Positions 50,953-59,026 of a stretch of 64,000 nucleotides of DNA are shown here, piece after piece. Positions within the stretch are counted from its first letter, which is position 1. Each line of letters opens with the position of its first letter. The notes below the pieces were generated by a model. The model did not search any database and was not told the DNA's origin. It was given only the letters and a program-made list of their open reading frames with translations. Position numbers and translations under genes: made by a program. This DNA is from Armatimonadota bacterium (GTDB lineage Bacteria; Armatimonadota; Fimbriimonadia; Fimbriimonadales; ATM1). The stretch is taken from assembly GCA_003577165.1 (NCBI GenBank), contig QEUM01000003.1, forward strand, positions 1 through 64,000. Direction: 5' to 3'.

Positions 50953-52668
50953 GAGAAGCCCATACTCCGTCCAATAGGGCTGCGTTCCGGGCCCAAACTC
51001 CACCGACAGCCCGAAACTGTTCGGCGAAAGCGAGTTGTGCACGTTGTGCACGATTGCTGCATCGAACGCGCTGATGACGTTCGTGCAAGCGTTGTCGATC
51101 TCCGCGTTGTTGATGAGACCGCTCAGAATTGTTGTGAGATGCCGCAGGTCGCGATAGACGCGGAGCGACGTCGGGCTATAGGATTGCGCTTGCTGGCGCG
51201 CTGCGATGATTTCGTTGTTGTACGTGCCCTGGTTGTTGAGCAACGCCTGACCCAACCCACTCAGCGCTGTCGCAAGCCCCGGCAGCGCGCTTGTTCTGAC
51301 TGAGCTCTGCGTGATCTTGCGCGTCTCACCGTAGAACTGCAGCATCCCCGTCCCGAAGTGCTCCAACATGCTCTCCGTCGATTGGTCAGGATCTGTGCGC
51401 AGCGGGCCGAATACGAGATCGTAAGGCAGCCCCTCCCCGGGGGGACTCTCTTCGGAACCCACTACATAGTCGCAACGATCCTTGATCTCATATGCGACTT
51501 CGATCATCTGCATCAAACTCGCATCCCAAGACACGACATCGAGTCGGTCCGGCGTGTCGAGGGCCTGCGCGAGTTCATATGTTCGAATATAGGTGAAGAA
51601 CTCGTCGTCGAAACTGACGCCACGCGTTCCGCCGATGTTCGGATCACGAAGCCGCCATCCCGAACCATGATTCCAAATCACAAGCACGTACCGCTGCGCC
51701 GGATAATATGTTTGGACCCAACTCGCGAACTGACGCAAAGTGTCCTTGTTGCCCATGTCGACGGAGGTACCCATGTCCTGGATCAGTTCGCTTCGCACGT
51801 CATTCCACCCGTTGCCGCTCGAGTTGTCGTACTCGACGAGGTAACGTCGCGTGCCCGTCCATGGCGCGCCGAAGCCCAATGCCTGAACCCTCTTCCACTG
51901 CACCACGAACCTCACATCGGGGTTGTTCGCGACCCGCTCCATTTGGTTCACGTTTAAGTCACTGAACTGATCGAGGTCGTTCGCGGCGTTCATGAACACC
52001 ATGATCGTCCACTTGGTCGTCGTCGTGTTCGCCGCCTCGACCGTAATCACCGCGCTGTTGAACTGCCCCGAAGTCGTCTCCGTCGCTCGGACAATGCCCG
52101 TCCCTTGAAGTTGGCCCACCACGATGCCATCCGAGTTCACCGAGACTCGGTCGTTCAGCGCCTGCCACACGAACGAGCCTGGCGGCGTAAACGTCGCCAC
52201 ATCGGCCGCCGTCCTGGCCGTCGCGTAGAGCTGGATGCTCCGCTGCACCTGGATCGTCGCCGTCGCCGGGACGACGCGCACATGGTCCACGGCCCCCTGG
52301 GCGACCGTCTGGTAGGAGTTCGAGGTCCGTGAGACCTGGGCTTGGTCCCGCAGGACGCCCAGGACGGCCCCCTGGCCCCCAGGCTGTGAATACTGCGTGA
52401 CCTGGATCTCGTACACGCCGGAGGGAACGGAGTTGAAAGTGACCTGGGCGACCCCGCCGTTGTTGTCCATGCTCCGGAGGAGCACATCGCCCCCGCTGGG
52501 ATTGATGAGCCGAACGACCTGGCTTTGGGGGGTCGTGGCTCCCGTCCAATCGGTCGAATACAGGAAATTCAGGAGCGAAGGGCCCCCTCCGCCAGAGGTG
52601 CAGGACCCAACAAGAAGCAGAATGGGCGCGGCAAGGAGCGCTACGGTGAACCGGGGCATCGGCGGCAC
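50902..52668 (-). CDS. Clostripain-family (C11) lipoprotein with Ser in place of catalytic Cys
   Basis: 588 aa. Lipobox L-L-V-G-S-C near residue 23 and a Gly-rich linker indicate a membrane-anchored exported lipoprotein. Residues about 35-215 are Ig-like beta domains. The C11 peptidase domain spans about 215-480. It has K-W-T-I-M-V-F-M-N-A-A-N-D-L-D near its start and the catalytic His in V-I-W-N-H334-G-S-G-W. The second catalytic block reads V-S-W-D-A-S384-L-M-Q-M, where active relatives have D-A-C-L-M. The Cys codon is AGT (Ser) at 51517-51519. Other family features are intact, so the fold is conserved while the nucleophile is changed. It is divergent from rplU with 106 bp between. Confidence 0.85.
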   Translation of the reverse strand: MPPMPRFTVALLAAPILLLVGSCTSGGGGPSLLNFLYSTDWTGATTPQSQVVRLINPSGGDVLLRSMDNNGGVAQVTFNSVPSGVYEIQVTQYSQPGGQGAVLGVLRDQAQVSRTSNSYQTVAQGAVDHVRVVPATATIQVQRSIQLYATARTAADVATFTPPGSFVWQALNDRVSVNSDGIVVGQLQGTGIVRATETTSGQFNSAVITVEAANTTTTKWTIMVFMNAANDLDQFSDLNVNQMERVANNPDVRFVVQWKRVQALGFGAPWTGTRRYLVEYDNSSGNGWNDVRSELIQDMGTSVDMGNKDTLRQFASWVQTYYPAQRYVLVIWNHGSGWRLRDPNIGGTRGVSFDDEFFTYIRTYELAQALDTPDRLDVVSWDASLMQMIEVAYEIKDRCDYVVGSEESPPGEGLPYDLVFGPLRTDPDQSTESMLEHFGTGMLQFYGETRKITQSSVRTSALPGLATALSGLGQALLNNQGTYNNEIIAARQQAQSYSPTSLRVYRDLRHLTTILSGLINNAEIDNACTNVISAFDAAIVHNVHNSLSPNSFGLSVEFGPGTQPYWTEYGLLSLSGATVWDDWLEVSP

Positions 52669-52715
52669 ACTACCTTAGACGGTCAGACGACTCGGAATCC
52701 TCGGATGTTCCGGCC

Positions 52716-52745
52716 TTGACTTCAGCCCGCCCCGGCCGCCATAAT
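52716..52745 (+). promoter_or_regulatory. Strong sigma-70-type promoter for rplU-rpmA
   Basis: TTGACT at 52716-52721 and CATAAT at 52740-52745 are 18 bp apart. The ATG of rplU lies 29 bp further on. It is the best promoter match in the window. Confidence 0.6.
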
Positions 52746-52774
52746 TCGCCCTCGCGTCTTCGCGCGCACCCCTT

Positions 52775-53092
52775 ATGTACGCCGTAGTCAAGACTGGTGG
52801 CCAGCAGTTCAAGGTGACCGAAAATCAGGTCATCACGATCAACCGCCTGTCCGGCGAGGAGGGCGACAGCGTGGAGATTTCCGAGGTCCTCCTCGTCGCC
52901 TCTGACAAGGAGACTAAAGTGGGCACCCCGTACGTCCCAGGCGCGAAAGTCGAGGCCCAGATCGTACGCCACAAGTTGGGCAAGAAGATCGACGCCTTCA
53001 ACTACAAGGCGAAGAAGAACGTGCGGAAGCAGTGGGGCCATCGGGCGGCGCTCACCGAACTCAAGATCACCAAGATCGCAGCCGGGAAGTAG
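52775..53092 (+). CDS. rplU: 50S ribosomal protein L21
   Basis: 105 aa, standard length. [14 protein letters not shown] is the family start. [11 protein letters not shown] near the middle and [11 protein letters not shown] near the end are typical; the latter replaces the usual K-K-R-x-G-H-R-Q. The protein sits at the base of the 50S subunit, in contact with 23S rRNA. It precedes rpmA by 2 bp, the near-universal order rplU-rpmA. obgE, often next, is absent. Confidence 0.96.
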   Translation: MYAVVKTGGQQFKVTENQVITINRLSGEEGDSVEISEVLLVASDKETKVGTPYVPGAKVEAQIVRHKLGKKIDAFNYKAKKNVRKQWGHRAALTELKITKIAAGK

Positions 53093-53094
53093 AC

Positions 53095-53349
53095 ATGGCA
53101 CACAAGAAGGGAGTCGGTTCATCTCGTAACGGGCGCGAAAGCCAGTCGAAGAGACTTGGCGTCAAGCGCTTCGCGGGCGAAAAGGTGCGCGCAGGCAGCA
53201 TCCTGGTCCGGCAGCGCGGCACGAAGTTCCACCGCGGCGTGAACGTGGGCATCGGCAACGACCACACCCTGTTCGCCCTCGTGGACGGAGTCGTCAAGTT
53301 CGAAGGCCCGGAAGACAAGCGCCGCGTCGCCGTCTACCCTGCCGAGTAG
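53095..53349 (+). CDS. rpmA: 50S ribosomal protein L27
   Basis: 84 aa from ATG 53095, 2 bp after rplU stop. [16 protein letters not shown] is the family start, with the flexible N-terminus that reaches the peptidyl-transferase centre. It has no N-terminal cleavable extension as in Firmicutes. [14 protein letters not shown] matches L27. Co-transcribed with rplU. Confidence 0.97.
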   Translation: MAHKKGVGSSRNGRESQSKRLGVKRFAGEKVRAGSILVRQRGTKFHRGVNVGIGNDHTLFALVDGVVKFEGPEDKRRVAVYPAE

Positions 53350-53365
53350 TCAGCCCTCGGCTCTC

Positions 53366-53394
53366 GCCCAGCTCTGTGGGCAGGTATCTTTTCT
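53366..53394 (+). terminator. Weak terminator after rpmA
   Basis: GCCCA/TGGGC stem with a 6-nt loop (53366-53381), then the T-rich tract TATCTTTTCT. The short stem makes it weak. The same tract could be the -10 (TATCTT at 53385-53390) of the downstream serine hydrolase. Confidence 0.35.
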
Positions 53395-53400
53395 ACCAAC

Positions 53401-54483
53401 GTGATGACGCGGGTCCTTCCCGTTTTGCTCGCTATGGCCGCCCAGGCCCCCATTCCGCAACTTCAAGAGCAGATCGAGCGAATCCGGAGTGAGGCGAATC
53501 TGCCCGCTCTCGCCGTGGGCGTGATTGCCGACGGCCGGGTTGCACAAGTCGAGGTCTGCGGTGTCCGCAAGTGGGGCGACGCGACCAAGGCCACCCTCTC
53601 CGACCGCTTCCATCTGGGTTCGGTGACGAAGTCCATGACGGCCGCGGTCATTGGCCGCCTCGTGGACAAGGGGAAGCTCCGATGGCAGCAGACCCTTGCG
53701 GAGTCCTTCCCCGGAGTCGAGATGCACAGCGGATATCGGTCGGTGACGCTTGCAGATCTTCTCGCGCATCGATCCGGAATGACCGATGCCACGTTTCCTG
53801 AAGGCGGCGACTGGCGCCGAGCCGCATCCGATCTCCGGGCCTTGCGCTACGAGTATGTCCAGGCAGCGCTGAAGACGCCGCCGATCAACACCCCTCGCAC
53901 CGAGAACCACTACTCGAATCGTAACTTCGTCATCGCCGCCGTCATCGCGGAGCGCTCGGAAGGCGCGCCGTGGGAACAGTTGATCACGCGGGAGCTCTTT
54001 AAACCGCTTGGCATCGAGTCCGCCGGCTTCGGCGCGCCGGGCACGCCCGACAAGGTGGAGCAGCCTTGGCCCCACTCCTGGAAGAAAGACCAACCGTCAC
54101 CCGGACCGTACGTCGACAATCCCCCAGTCATCGGCCCCGCTGGGACGGTGCACATGAACATCCGTGACTTCGCGAAATTCGGCGCATTCCTCGTTTCCAA
54201 CCGCCCGGAGCTGTTCTCGAAGAAGACGTTTGATTTCATGTACGCCCCCCCGGCTTCCGGGGACTACTCGATGGGACTCGTCTATCTCGAACGAGAATGG
54301 GCGGGCGGAAACGCCATCTTCCACAACGGCAGCAACACGTTGAACTTCGCCGTCATGTGGCTGTCGCCGAAGAAGAGGTTCGGCGTCGTCGCAGCAACAA
54401 ACTGCGGAGGAACTGTCGCGGAGCGGGCCCTCGACGATGTCGCTGCTCTCGTCATCCGAGAACTGACTAAGGGCGATAGATAA
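53401..54483 (+). CDS. Beta-lactamase-fold serine hydrolase (class C / esterase type)
   Basis: 360 aa from GTG 53401 (ATG 53404 is equally good). A short hydrophobic leader (V-L-P-V-L-L-A-M-A-A-Q-A) suggests export. The S-x-x-K motif is G-S74-V-T-K77, Y-x-N is H-Y-S-N-R-N-F, and the third motif is F-H-N-G-S-N, as in the family's H-x-G triad. L-A-H-R-S-G-M matches the pattern of class C beta-lactamase-like esterases and D-alanyl-D-alanine carboxypeptidases. Whether it cuts peptidoglycan, esters or amides is not decidable by eye; nothing marks it as an antibiotic resistance gene. Its 3' end overlaps ribE by 17 bp tail to tail. Confidence 0.87.
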   Translation: MMTRVLPVLLAMAAQAPIPQLQEQIERIRSEANLPALAVGVIADGRVAQVEVCGVRKWGDATKATLSDRFHLGSVTKSMTAAVIGRLVDKGKLRWQQTLAESFPGVEMHSGYRSVTLADLLAHRSGMTDATFPEGGDWRRAASDLRALRYEYVQAALKTPPINTPRTENHYSNRNFVIAAVIAERSEGAPWEQLITRELFKPLGIESAGFGAPGTPDKVEQPWPHSWKKDQPSPGPYVDNPPVIGPAGTVHMNIRDFAKFGAFLVSNRPELFSKKTFDFMYAPPASGDYSMGLVYLEREWAGGNAIFHNGSNTLNFAVMWLSPKKRFGVVAATNCGGTVAERALDDVAALVIRELTKGDR

Positions 54484-55036
54484 GAATCCGCTCGACGTAT
54501 CTCGCGAGCAGATCGAATTCCAGGTTGACCTCCGAGCCCTCTCGCATCTGCCCCAATGTCGTGGATTCGAGAGTGTGAGGAATGAGCCACACATGGAAGT
54601 CGTTCGCGTTCGGCTCGACGACTGTCAGGCTGACGCCATCGACCGTGATGCTGCCCTTATCCACAAGGTACTTCGCGAATTCGTCGGGCGCGCGAAACGT
54701 GAATCGCTCGCCAGCCGCCCCTGATTCCCGCCTCAACAGGGCTCCGACACAGTCCACATGCCCGGACACGAAGTGTCCTCCCATCGGGTCGCCCACGCGC
54801 AGCGCGAGTTCTACATTCACCGCCGTGTTCTGAGAAAGCCGTCCGAATGTCGTGCGCGCCAGCGTCTCGTCGGACAATTCGAACGTGAGCGCATCGCCTC
54901 CGATGTGAGTGAGGCAGCAGCCGTTAATCGCAACACTGTCGCCTACCGAAGGCACTCTTGGAAGCGCGGCGGCAACTTCCAACCGGTGGCCAACGCTCAG
55001 CGTGCGGCCAACAGCCTGCACGATTCCCGTAAACAT
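54467..55036 (-). CDS. ribE: Riboflavin synthase, alpha chain
   Basis: 189 aa from ATG 55036. M-F-T-G-I-V-Q-A-V-G is the conserved start. The enzyme joins two molecules of 6,7-dimethyl-8-ribityllumazine into riboflavin. It has two similar lumazine-binding barrels: S-V-A-I-N-G-C-C-L-T-H near 44 and S-I-T-V-D-G-V-S-L-T-V-V near 140. M-G-G-H-F-V-S-G-H-V-D is the typical central motif near 94. Last gene of the eight-gene operon; its start overlaps the ribD stop by 1 bp. ribBA and ribH are absent, so lumazine synthase must be elsewhere. No FMN riboswitch precedes it. Confidence 0.95.
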   Translation of the reverse strand: MFTGIVQAVGRTLSVGHRLEVAAALPRVPSVGDSVAINGCCLTHIGGDALTFELSDETLARTTFGRLSQNTAVNVELALRVGDPMGGHFVSGHVDCVGALLRRESGAAGERFTFRAPDEFAKYLVDKGSITVDGVSLTVVEPNANDFHVWLIPHTLESTTLGQMREGSEVNLEFDLLARYVERILIYRP

Positions 55037-56106
55037 CAGTTCACCACTCTCGCGCGCACAAGCAGGTCTTCCCCGATCGCGCGCGTCTCGATCCACTCCA
55101 CCTGGATCGCTTCATCCAGTTGAAATCCTGATCCCTGCAGCCACTGCGTCCCCCTCCCCAGAACCTTTGGAGCGACGTGCAGCTCGATCTCATCGACAAG
55201 CCCCGCTTCAAGGAACTGCGCCGCCGTCACTGCCCCGCCCTCCACAAGCACTCCAATCACCCCCTTCGAAGCGAGTTCAGAGAGAATCGCAGCCGGCGCG
55301 ACCTTCCCATCCTCTTCCGGCAGGCTCACGGCCGACACATGCGGACCGGGAGGCTTCGCGTCGGGAGGCGAGAACCAAACAGTCGGAGCCGACGAATCCG
55401 TGAAGAGCGTGAGGGTCGGCCGGAGGTGACTGTGAGGTGCAACGATCACGCGCAGCGGCTGGTGTCGCTTTGGAAACGCGCGCACTGTGAGTTGAGGGTT
55501 GTCCCACTCAGCGGTCCTCGCGCCGACGAGCACGCAACCCATCTTCGCCCTCAGTTCATGTGCGCGATGCCTTGCCTGCTCTCCCGTGATCCAACGATTT
55601 GCGCCGCGCGAGTCCGCGATTAGGCCATCGAGAGTCACGCCCATCTTCAGGAGCACGAACGGTCGCCCAGTCCTGAACCGAAATGAATACACAGGGTTCG
55701 CCTGCTCCGCATCTTCCCTCAAGACGCCTTCAGCGACTTCGACGCCCTCCGCTCGCAGCCTCTCAGCCCCCCCCTGCGCGATTGGGTTCGGATCGGGAGC
55801 CGCGATGACCACCCTTTGCACGCCGCTCGCGAGAATCGCTTGCGTGCAGGGAGGAGTTCTGCCGTGATGGTTGCAAGGTTCGAGCGTCGCGTAGAGCGTG
55901 GAGCCACGCGCATTCGGCCCGGCTTGCTCCAGCGCGACGGCCTCCGCATGCGCGCAGCCCGCCTCCTCGTGATGGCCGCGCCCGATGACCGCTCCGTCTC
56001 GCACGACTACGCAGCCGACATTTGGATTCGGCGCAGGAAAGCCCTTCCTCGACTCTTCGATGGCAGCCGCCATCCAACGTTCGTCGTCGCTACTTCTCGT
56101 TGTCAT
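55036..56106 (-). CDS. ribD: Bifunctional riboflavin deaminase-reductase RibD
   Basis: 356 aa. N-terminal deaminase domain (about 1-145) with the zinc motif H-A-E-A-V-A-L near 53 and L-E-P-C-N-H-H-G-R-T-P-P-C near 75. C-terminal reductase domain (about 150-356) with R-P-F-V-L-L-K-M-G-V-T-L-D-G near 146 and L-V-E-G-G-A near 304. It converts the pyrimidinone from RibA to 5-amino-6-ribitylaminouracil phosphate, upstream of RibE. A C8 tract at 55767-55774 codes Gly residues. The start overlaps the small membrane protein gene by 17 bp. Confidence 0.95.
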   Translation of the reverse strand: MTTRSSDDERWMAAAIEESRKGFPAPNPNVGCVVVRDGAVIGRGHHEEAGCAHAEAVALEQAGPNARGSTLYATLEPCNHHGRTPPCTQAILASGVQRVVIAAPDPNPIAQGGAERLRAEGVEVAEGVLREDAEQANPVYSFRFRTGRPFVLLKMGVTLDGLIADSRGANRWITGEQARHRAHELRAKMGCVLVGARTAEWDNPQLTVRAFPKRHQPLRVIVAPHSHLRPTLTLFTDSSAPTVWFSPPDAKPPGPHVSAVSLPEEDGKVAPAAILSELASKGVIGVLVEGGAVTAAQFLEAGLVDEIELHVAPKVLGRGTQWLQGSGFQLDEAIQVEWIETRAIGEDLLVRARVVN

Positions 56107-56392
56107 CCGACTTCTTGGTGGGCATCGTCGCGACGAGGTCGACGAGGTTCTTCAATTGCTCTTCTGAGTACTCCGTGCGAATCTTCCTGAACATGAGCAA
56201 TGCGCACGTGGCCGATGTCGTCAGCGATGCGAGGATGCCGACGATGTGGTACGCCATCTTTCTGGCATGCGCCTTCAGTTCAGCCCTCGGCGCGCTCGCT
56301 GGCGGACGCTGCACCATCAGGACTCCCAGACTGACCATGAGGCCCAACCCGATCAGCAGCGAGACTGTCGTTAGGATTCGAAGCGTTCGCAT
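56090..56392 (-). CDS. Small two-helix membrane protein (100 aa)
   Basis: Two hydrophobic segments: L-T-T-V-S-L-L-I-G-L-G-L-M-V-S-L-G-V-L (residues 7-26) and H-I-V-G-I-L-A-S-L-T-T-S-A-T-C-A-L-L-M (about 49-68). A positively charged loop lies between and a Lys/Asp-rich cytosolic tail follows. No family is recognised. The gene overlaps rpe by 22 bp upstream and ribD by 17 bp downstream, so it is embedded in the operon and is translated with both. A role in membrane recruitment is possible but unsupported. Confidence 0.75.
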   Translation of the reverse strand: MRTLRILTTVSLLIGLGLMVSLGVLMVQRPPASAPRAELKAHARKMAYHIVGILASLTTSATCALLMFRKIRTEYSEEQLKNLVDLVATMPTKKSDDNEK

Positions 56393-57027
56393 GCTGCGCT
56401 CCTGAGCGTCGCCAGTCGCTCTTTCGGATTGCCGCGGAACGTGAAACTGCCGGCGACCAAGACGTTCGCGCCCGACGCGACGGCCGCGGCCGCGGTCGTG
56501 TCGTCAATGCCGCCGTCTACCTCGATGTACGCACTTGGCGCCATCGCCCTCACTTCGCGGACCTTGGTCAGGCACTCATGGAGGAACGGCTGACCGCCCC
56601 ACCCAGGGTTCACGGTCATGACCAACACTAAATCAACGAGTGGCAGCGCGTCGCGCACCATCTCCACCGGCGTCGCCGGGTTAATCGCAACACCTGCGGC
56701 GATTCCCTCCGCCCGAATGGACTGAAGCACACGGTGAAGGTGCTTGCAGGCCTCGACGTGCACTGTGATTCGGTTCGCTCCCGCCTCAACGAACGGTCGC
56801 ACTTGCGTTTCAGGATGGTCCACCATCAAGTGGCAATCGAACGGCTTCTGGGTCAATCCGCGCAGCGAGGCGGCCATCTGGGCGCCGAAAGTGATCGGCG
56901 GCACGAAGCTACCGTCCATCACGTCGAGGTGAATCCAATCGCAGTCCGCCTCATCGAGCGCCTGCACCGCTTCGGCCATGCGCCCGAAGTCGGCGGACAG
57001 GATGGAAGGAGCCAGGAGGACGCTCAT
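56371..57027 (-). CDS. rpe: Ribulose-phosphate 3-epimerase
   Basis: 218 aa. Interconverts ribulose-5-phosphate and xylulose-5-phosphate in the pentose phosphate pathway, a source of the ribulose-5-phosphate used in riboflavin synthesis. L-A-P-S-I-L-S-A-D-F near residues 5-14, H-L-D-V-M-D-G-S-F-V-P near 33-43, H-L-M-V near 66, M-T-V-N-P-G-W-G-G-Q-P near 136 and E-V-D-G-G-I near 172 are the standard metal- and phosphate-binding motifs. The order kinase-rpe is shared with Firmicutes, where prkC and rpe are often separated by rsgA. Its start overlaps the kinase stop by 4 bp. Confidence 0.96.
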   Translation of the reverse strand: MSVLLAPSILSADFGRMAEAVQALDEADCDWIHLDVMDGSFVPPITFGAQMAASLRGLTQKPFDCHLMVDHPETQVRPFVEAGANRITVHVEACKHLHRVLQSIRAEGIAAGVAINPATPVEMVRDALPLVDLVLVMTVNPGWGGQPFLHECLTKVREVRAMAPSAYIEVDGGIDDTTAAAAVASGANVLVAGSFTFRGNPKERLATLRSAACERFES

Positions 57028-58808
57028 CCTTCGGTTCCCTTCCTGCGCACCGTCGTGTCGAGGTAGTCGTTGAAATAGATTCGGAAGATCGCTTCCTTGC
57101 CGTAGCCGCGAATCTGATTCAATACCACCTCATCGCCTCCCTGCTTCTCTTCCTCATAGATTACTTCGGTCTCGTTGCGCGCGTCCGTCATCTCGACGCG
57201 CACCATCACCGCGCCCGACCCCGCGACCTTGAAACTGAGCGACCAGGTGTTCGGAATCAACTCCTCGGCTCGCACGCCTTCATCGCGCGGACGCCTTCGC
57301 CCCGTGCTGACCGTGAGGGTGATCGCCGTCCCGCGCTCGACTCGCTCAGCCGGGCCCGGCTCCGTGTTGAGAACCAAGCCCTCCGGAATGTCGTCATCGG
57401 ACTTCTGGCGCACGGTCGGGTCCATCTCCAATCCGGCCGCTTCGATCCGCGTCTTCGCTTCGTAAACGCTTAATCCTCGCAAGTCCGGTACTTCCACGAC
57501 CCGGCTCCCAAGGCTTAGTACCACGCGGATGTACTGACCCTCCTTGATCGGGGTCTCAGCCCAGGGATCCATCGAGAGCACGGTTTGTGGGATCGGATAC
57601 TGTTCGCTGTACTTCTCCCCGATGATCGAGAGTTTCAAGTTGAGTTTCTGCAGCGTCGACTTCGCTTCGTTTAGGTTCAGCCCAACGAGATTGGGCGCCT
57701 TGTGGACCTTCGCATGACTCAGGTTGGTGAAGATGTAGAAGGCGACGGCGAGGATCGCCATGCCCGCAAACATGAACACGAGCGCACGAAACCACAGAGG
57801 CACGTCGTCAGGTTCGCGATCAATCGCTTTGATCTGCTTCCTGGGCGCGACCTTTTTCTCGCCCTTGTATGTAGCGGCGTGAACCGCTGGGCCGAGTTTC
57901 TGCTCCTGCTTCTGCTCACCAAAGGTCTTCGGGCCCGTCACCGCATCGCCCCCACCCGAGAGGGGCCATGACAACTGCTTCCCAAATCGCAGGGCGTCGA
58001 GGAGTTTTCGCAAATCCGACACCAGCGAACCGCAGTGCGAATATCGTGTCAAGGGTTCTTTCGAAAGCGCCTTCATGACGATCTGGCTCAGCACTTCCGG
58101 AACAGCGGCGTTCAGTTCCTTGACGACGGGAACGGGAGAGTTCACGTGCTTCGCAAGAACCGCCGCCGCAGTCGGCCCGGGGAACGGCAATCGGCCCGTG
58201 AGGAGTTCGAACAAAATGACGCCGACTGCGTACACGTCGGTCGCGTAGGTCGGAAGTTCGCCCTCGATGATCTCGGGGGCAAGATACGGCGCCATCCGAG
58301 ACAGCACGATCCCCCCCGCCGACTTGCTTGCGCCGTAACTCTGCCAAAGGCCAAAGTCAATCACCGCAACGCGGCCATCGAGGGTCGTCAAGACATGGTC
58401 AGAGCAGAGATCGCCGTGCGGCAGGCCCTGAGCGCGCGCGTGTTCGAGGGCCTCACAAATGCCGATCGCCATCTCGACAGCGACGGAAGGAGAAAAAGGG
58501 GCGACGCGCGCGATCCTCTCTGCAAGCGAGGCGCCCCGGATCAACTCACACGCAACAAACGGAGCGCCCTCGTGTTCATCGAGTTCGTAGACGTGTGCGA
58601 TGTTGGGATGATCGAGCGTGCGAGTTTGATGCACCACCTGCTCCAAAGCCTTGACAAACTCAGGCTCCGTAGCAAAGGGCATTCGCACGACGCGGATGCA
58701 CACCTCTGCGCCGCGCGTTCTATCTACCGCAGCATAGTTGTCGAAGACGGGGGACGACGAGAGCAGTTCGGTGATCTCGTAGCGCCCGCGAATCAGAGTT
58801 CCGATCAA
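57024..58808 (-). CDS. PASTA-domain serine/threonine kinase-like protein, probable pseudokinase
   Basis: 594 aa from TTG 58808, with GGAG eight bases upstream and 2 bp after the preceding stop. Kinase fold 8-290, a Lys/Arg-rich linker, one membrane helix near 340-362, and two PASTA domains (starting at N-L-V-G-L-N-L-N-E-A-K and V-P-D-L-R-G-L-S-V-Y-E-A-K), which bind muropeptides in PknB/PrkC. The usual Lys of strand 3 is Arg (V-C-I-R39). The catalytic loop reads H-G-D133-L-C-S-D-H138 in place of H-R-D-L-K-P-E-N, so Lys and Asn are lost. The glycine-rich loop has no glycines, while D151-F-G is kept. Loss of Lys, Lys and Asn makes catalysis doubtful. A final ~80-residue beta-like domain follows. 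Confidence 0.88.
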   Translation of the reverse strand: MIGTLIRGRYEITELLSSSPVFDNYAAVDRTRGAEVCIRVVRMPFATEPEFVKALEQVVHQTRTLDHPNIAHVYELDEHEGAPFVACELIRGASLAERIARVAPFSPSVAVEMAIGICEALEHARAQGLPHGDLCSDHVLTTLDGRVAVIDFGLWQSYGASKSAGGIVLSRMAPYLAPEIIEGELPTYATDVYAVGVILFELLTGRLPFPGPTAAAVLAKHVNSPVPVVKELNAAVPEVLSQIVMKALSKEPLTRYSHCGSLVSDLRKLLDALRFGKQLSWPLSGGGDAVTGPKTFGEQKQEQKLGPAVHAATYKGEKKVAPRKQIKAIDREPDDVPLWFRALVFMFAGMAILAVAFYIFTNLSHAKVHKAPNLVGLNLNEAKSTLQKLNLKLSIIGEKYSEQYPIPQTVLSMDPWAETPIKEGQYIRVVLSLGSRVVEVPDLRGLSVYEAKTRIEAAGLEMDPTVRQKSDDDIPEGLVLNTEPGPAERVERGTAITLTVSTGRRRPRDEGVRAEELIPNTWSLSFKVAGSGAVMVRVEMTDARNETEVIYEEEKQGGDEVVLNQIRGYGKEAIFRIYFNDYLDTTVRRKGTEG

Positions 58809-58810
58809 GC

Positions 58811-59026
58811 CTAAGACTCCGCCTCCGTGTCGCGACCGAAGAACCAGTAGGCCAACGAGAGCACGAGAACCACCCAGCCAAACGCAAGGTTGGCTCCTGA
58901 GATCTGCTCCGTCCACTGGGCAAGTCGCCCCGTGAGCAGGAAGTACTGGTGCGCGGCGTAGCCGCCGAAAAGCGCCAGCCAGAGGAGCGACGCGACGAAG
59001 GCACGAGAGGAAGAACTCTTGTTCAC
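58811..59026 (-). CDS. Small two-helix membrane protein (71 aa)
   Basis: Two hydrophobic helices (F-V-A-S-L-L-W-L-A-L-F-G-G-Y-A-A, residues 10-25; A-F-G-W-V-V-L-V-L-S-L-A-Y-W-F, residues about 49-63), with a Ser-rich N-terminus. No family is recognised. It overlaps aroB by 4 bp upstream and ends 2 bp before the kinase start, so it is translated in between. A partner for the membrane-bound kinase is conceivable but not shown. Confidence 0.7.
   Translation of the reverse strand: MNKSSSSRAFVASLLWLALFGGYAAHQYFLLTGRLAQWTEQISGANLAFGWVVLVLSLAYWFFGRDTEAES

Noticed and set aside
53401-54483. Antibiotic-resistance beta-lactamase
   Set aside because: The motifs fit the broad serine-hydrolase/esterase group; nothing in sequence or neighbours points to drug resistance.
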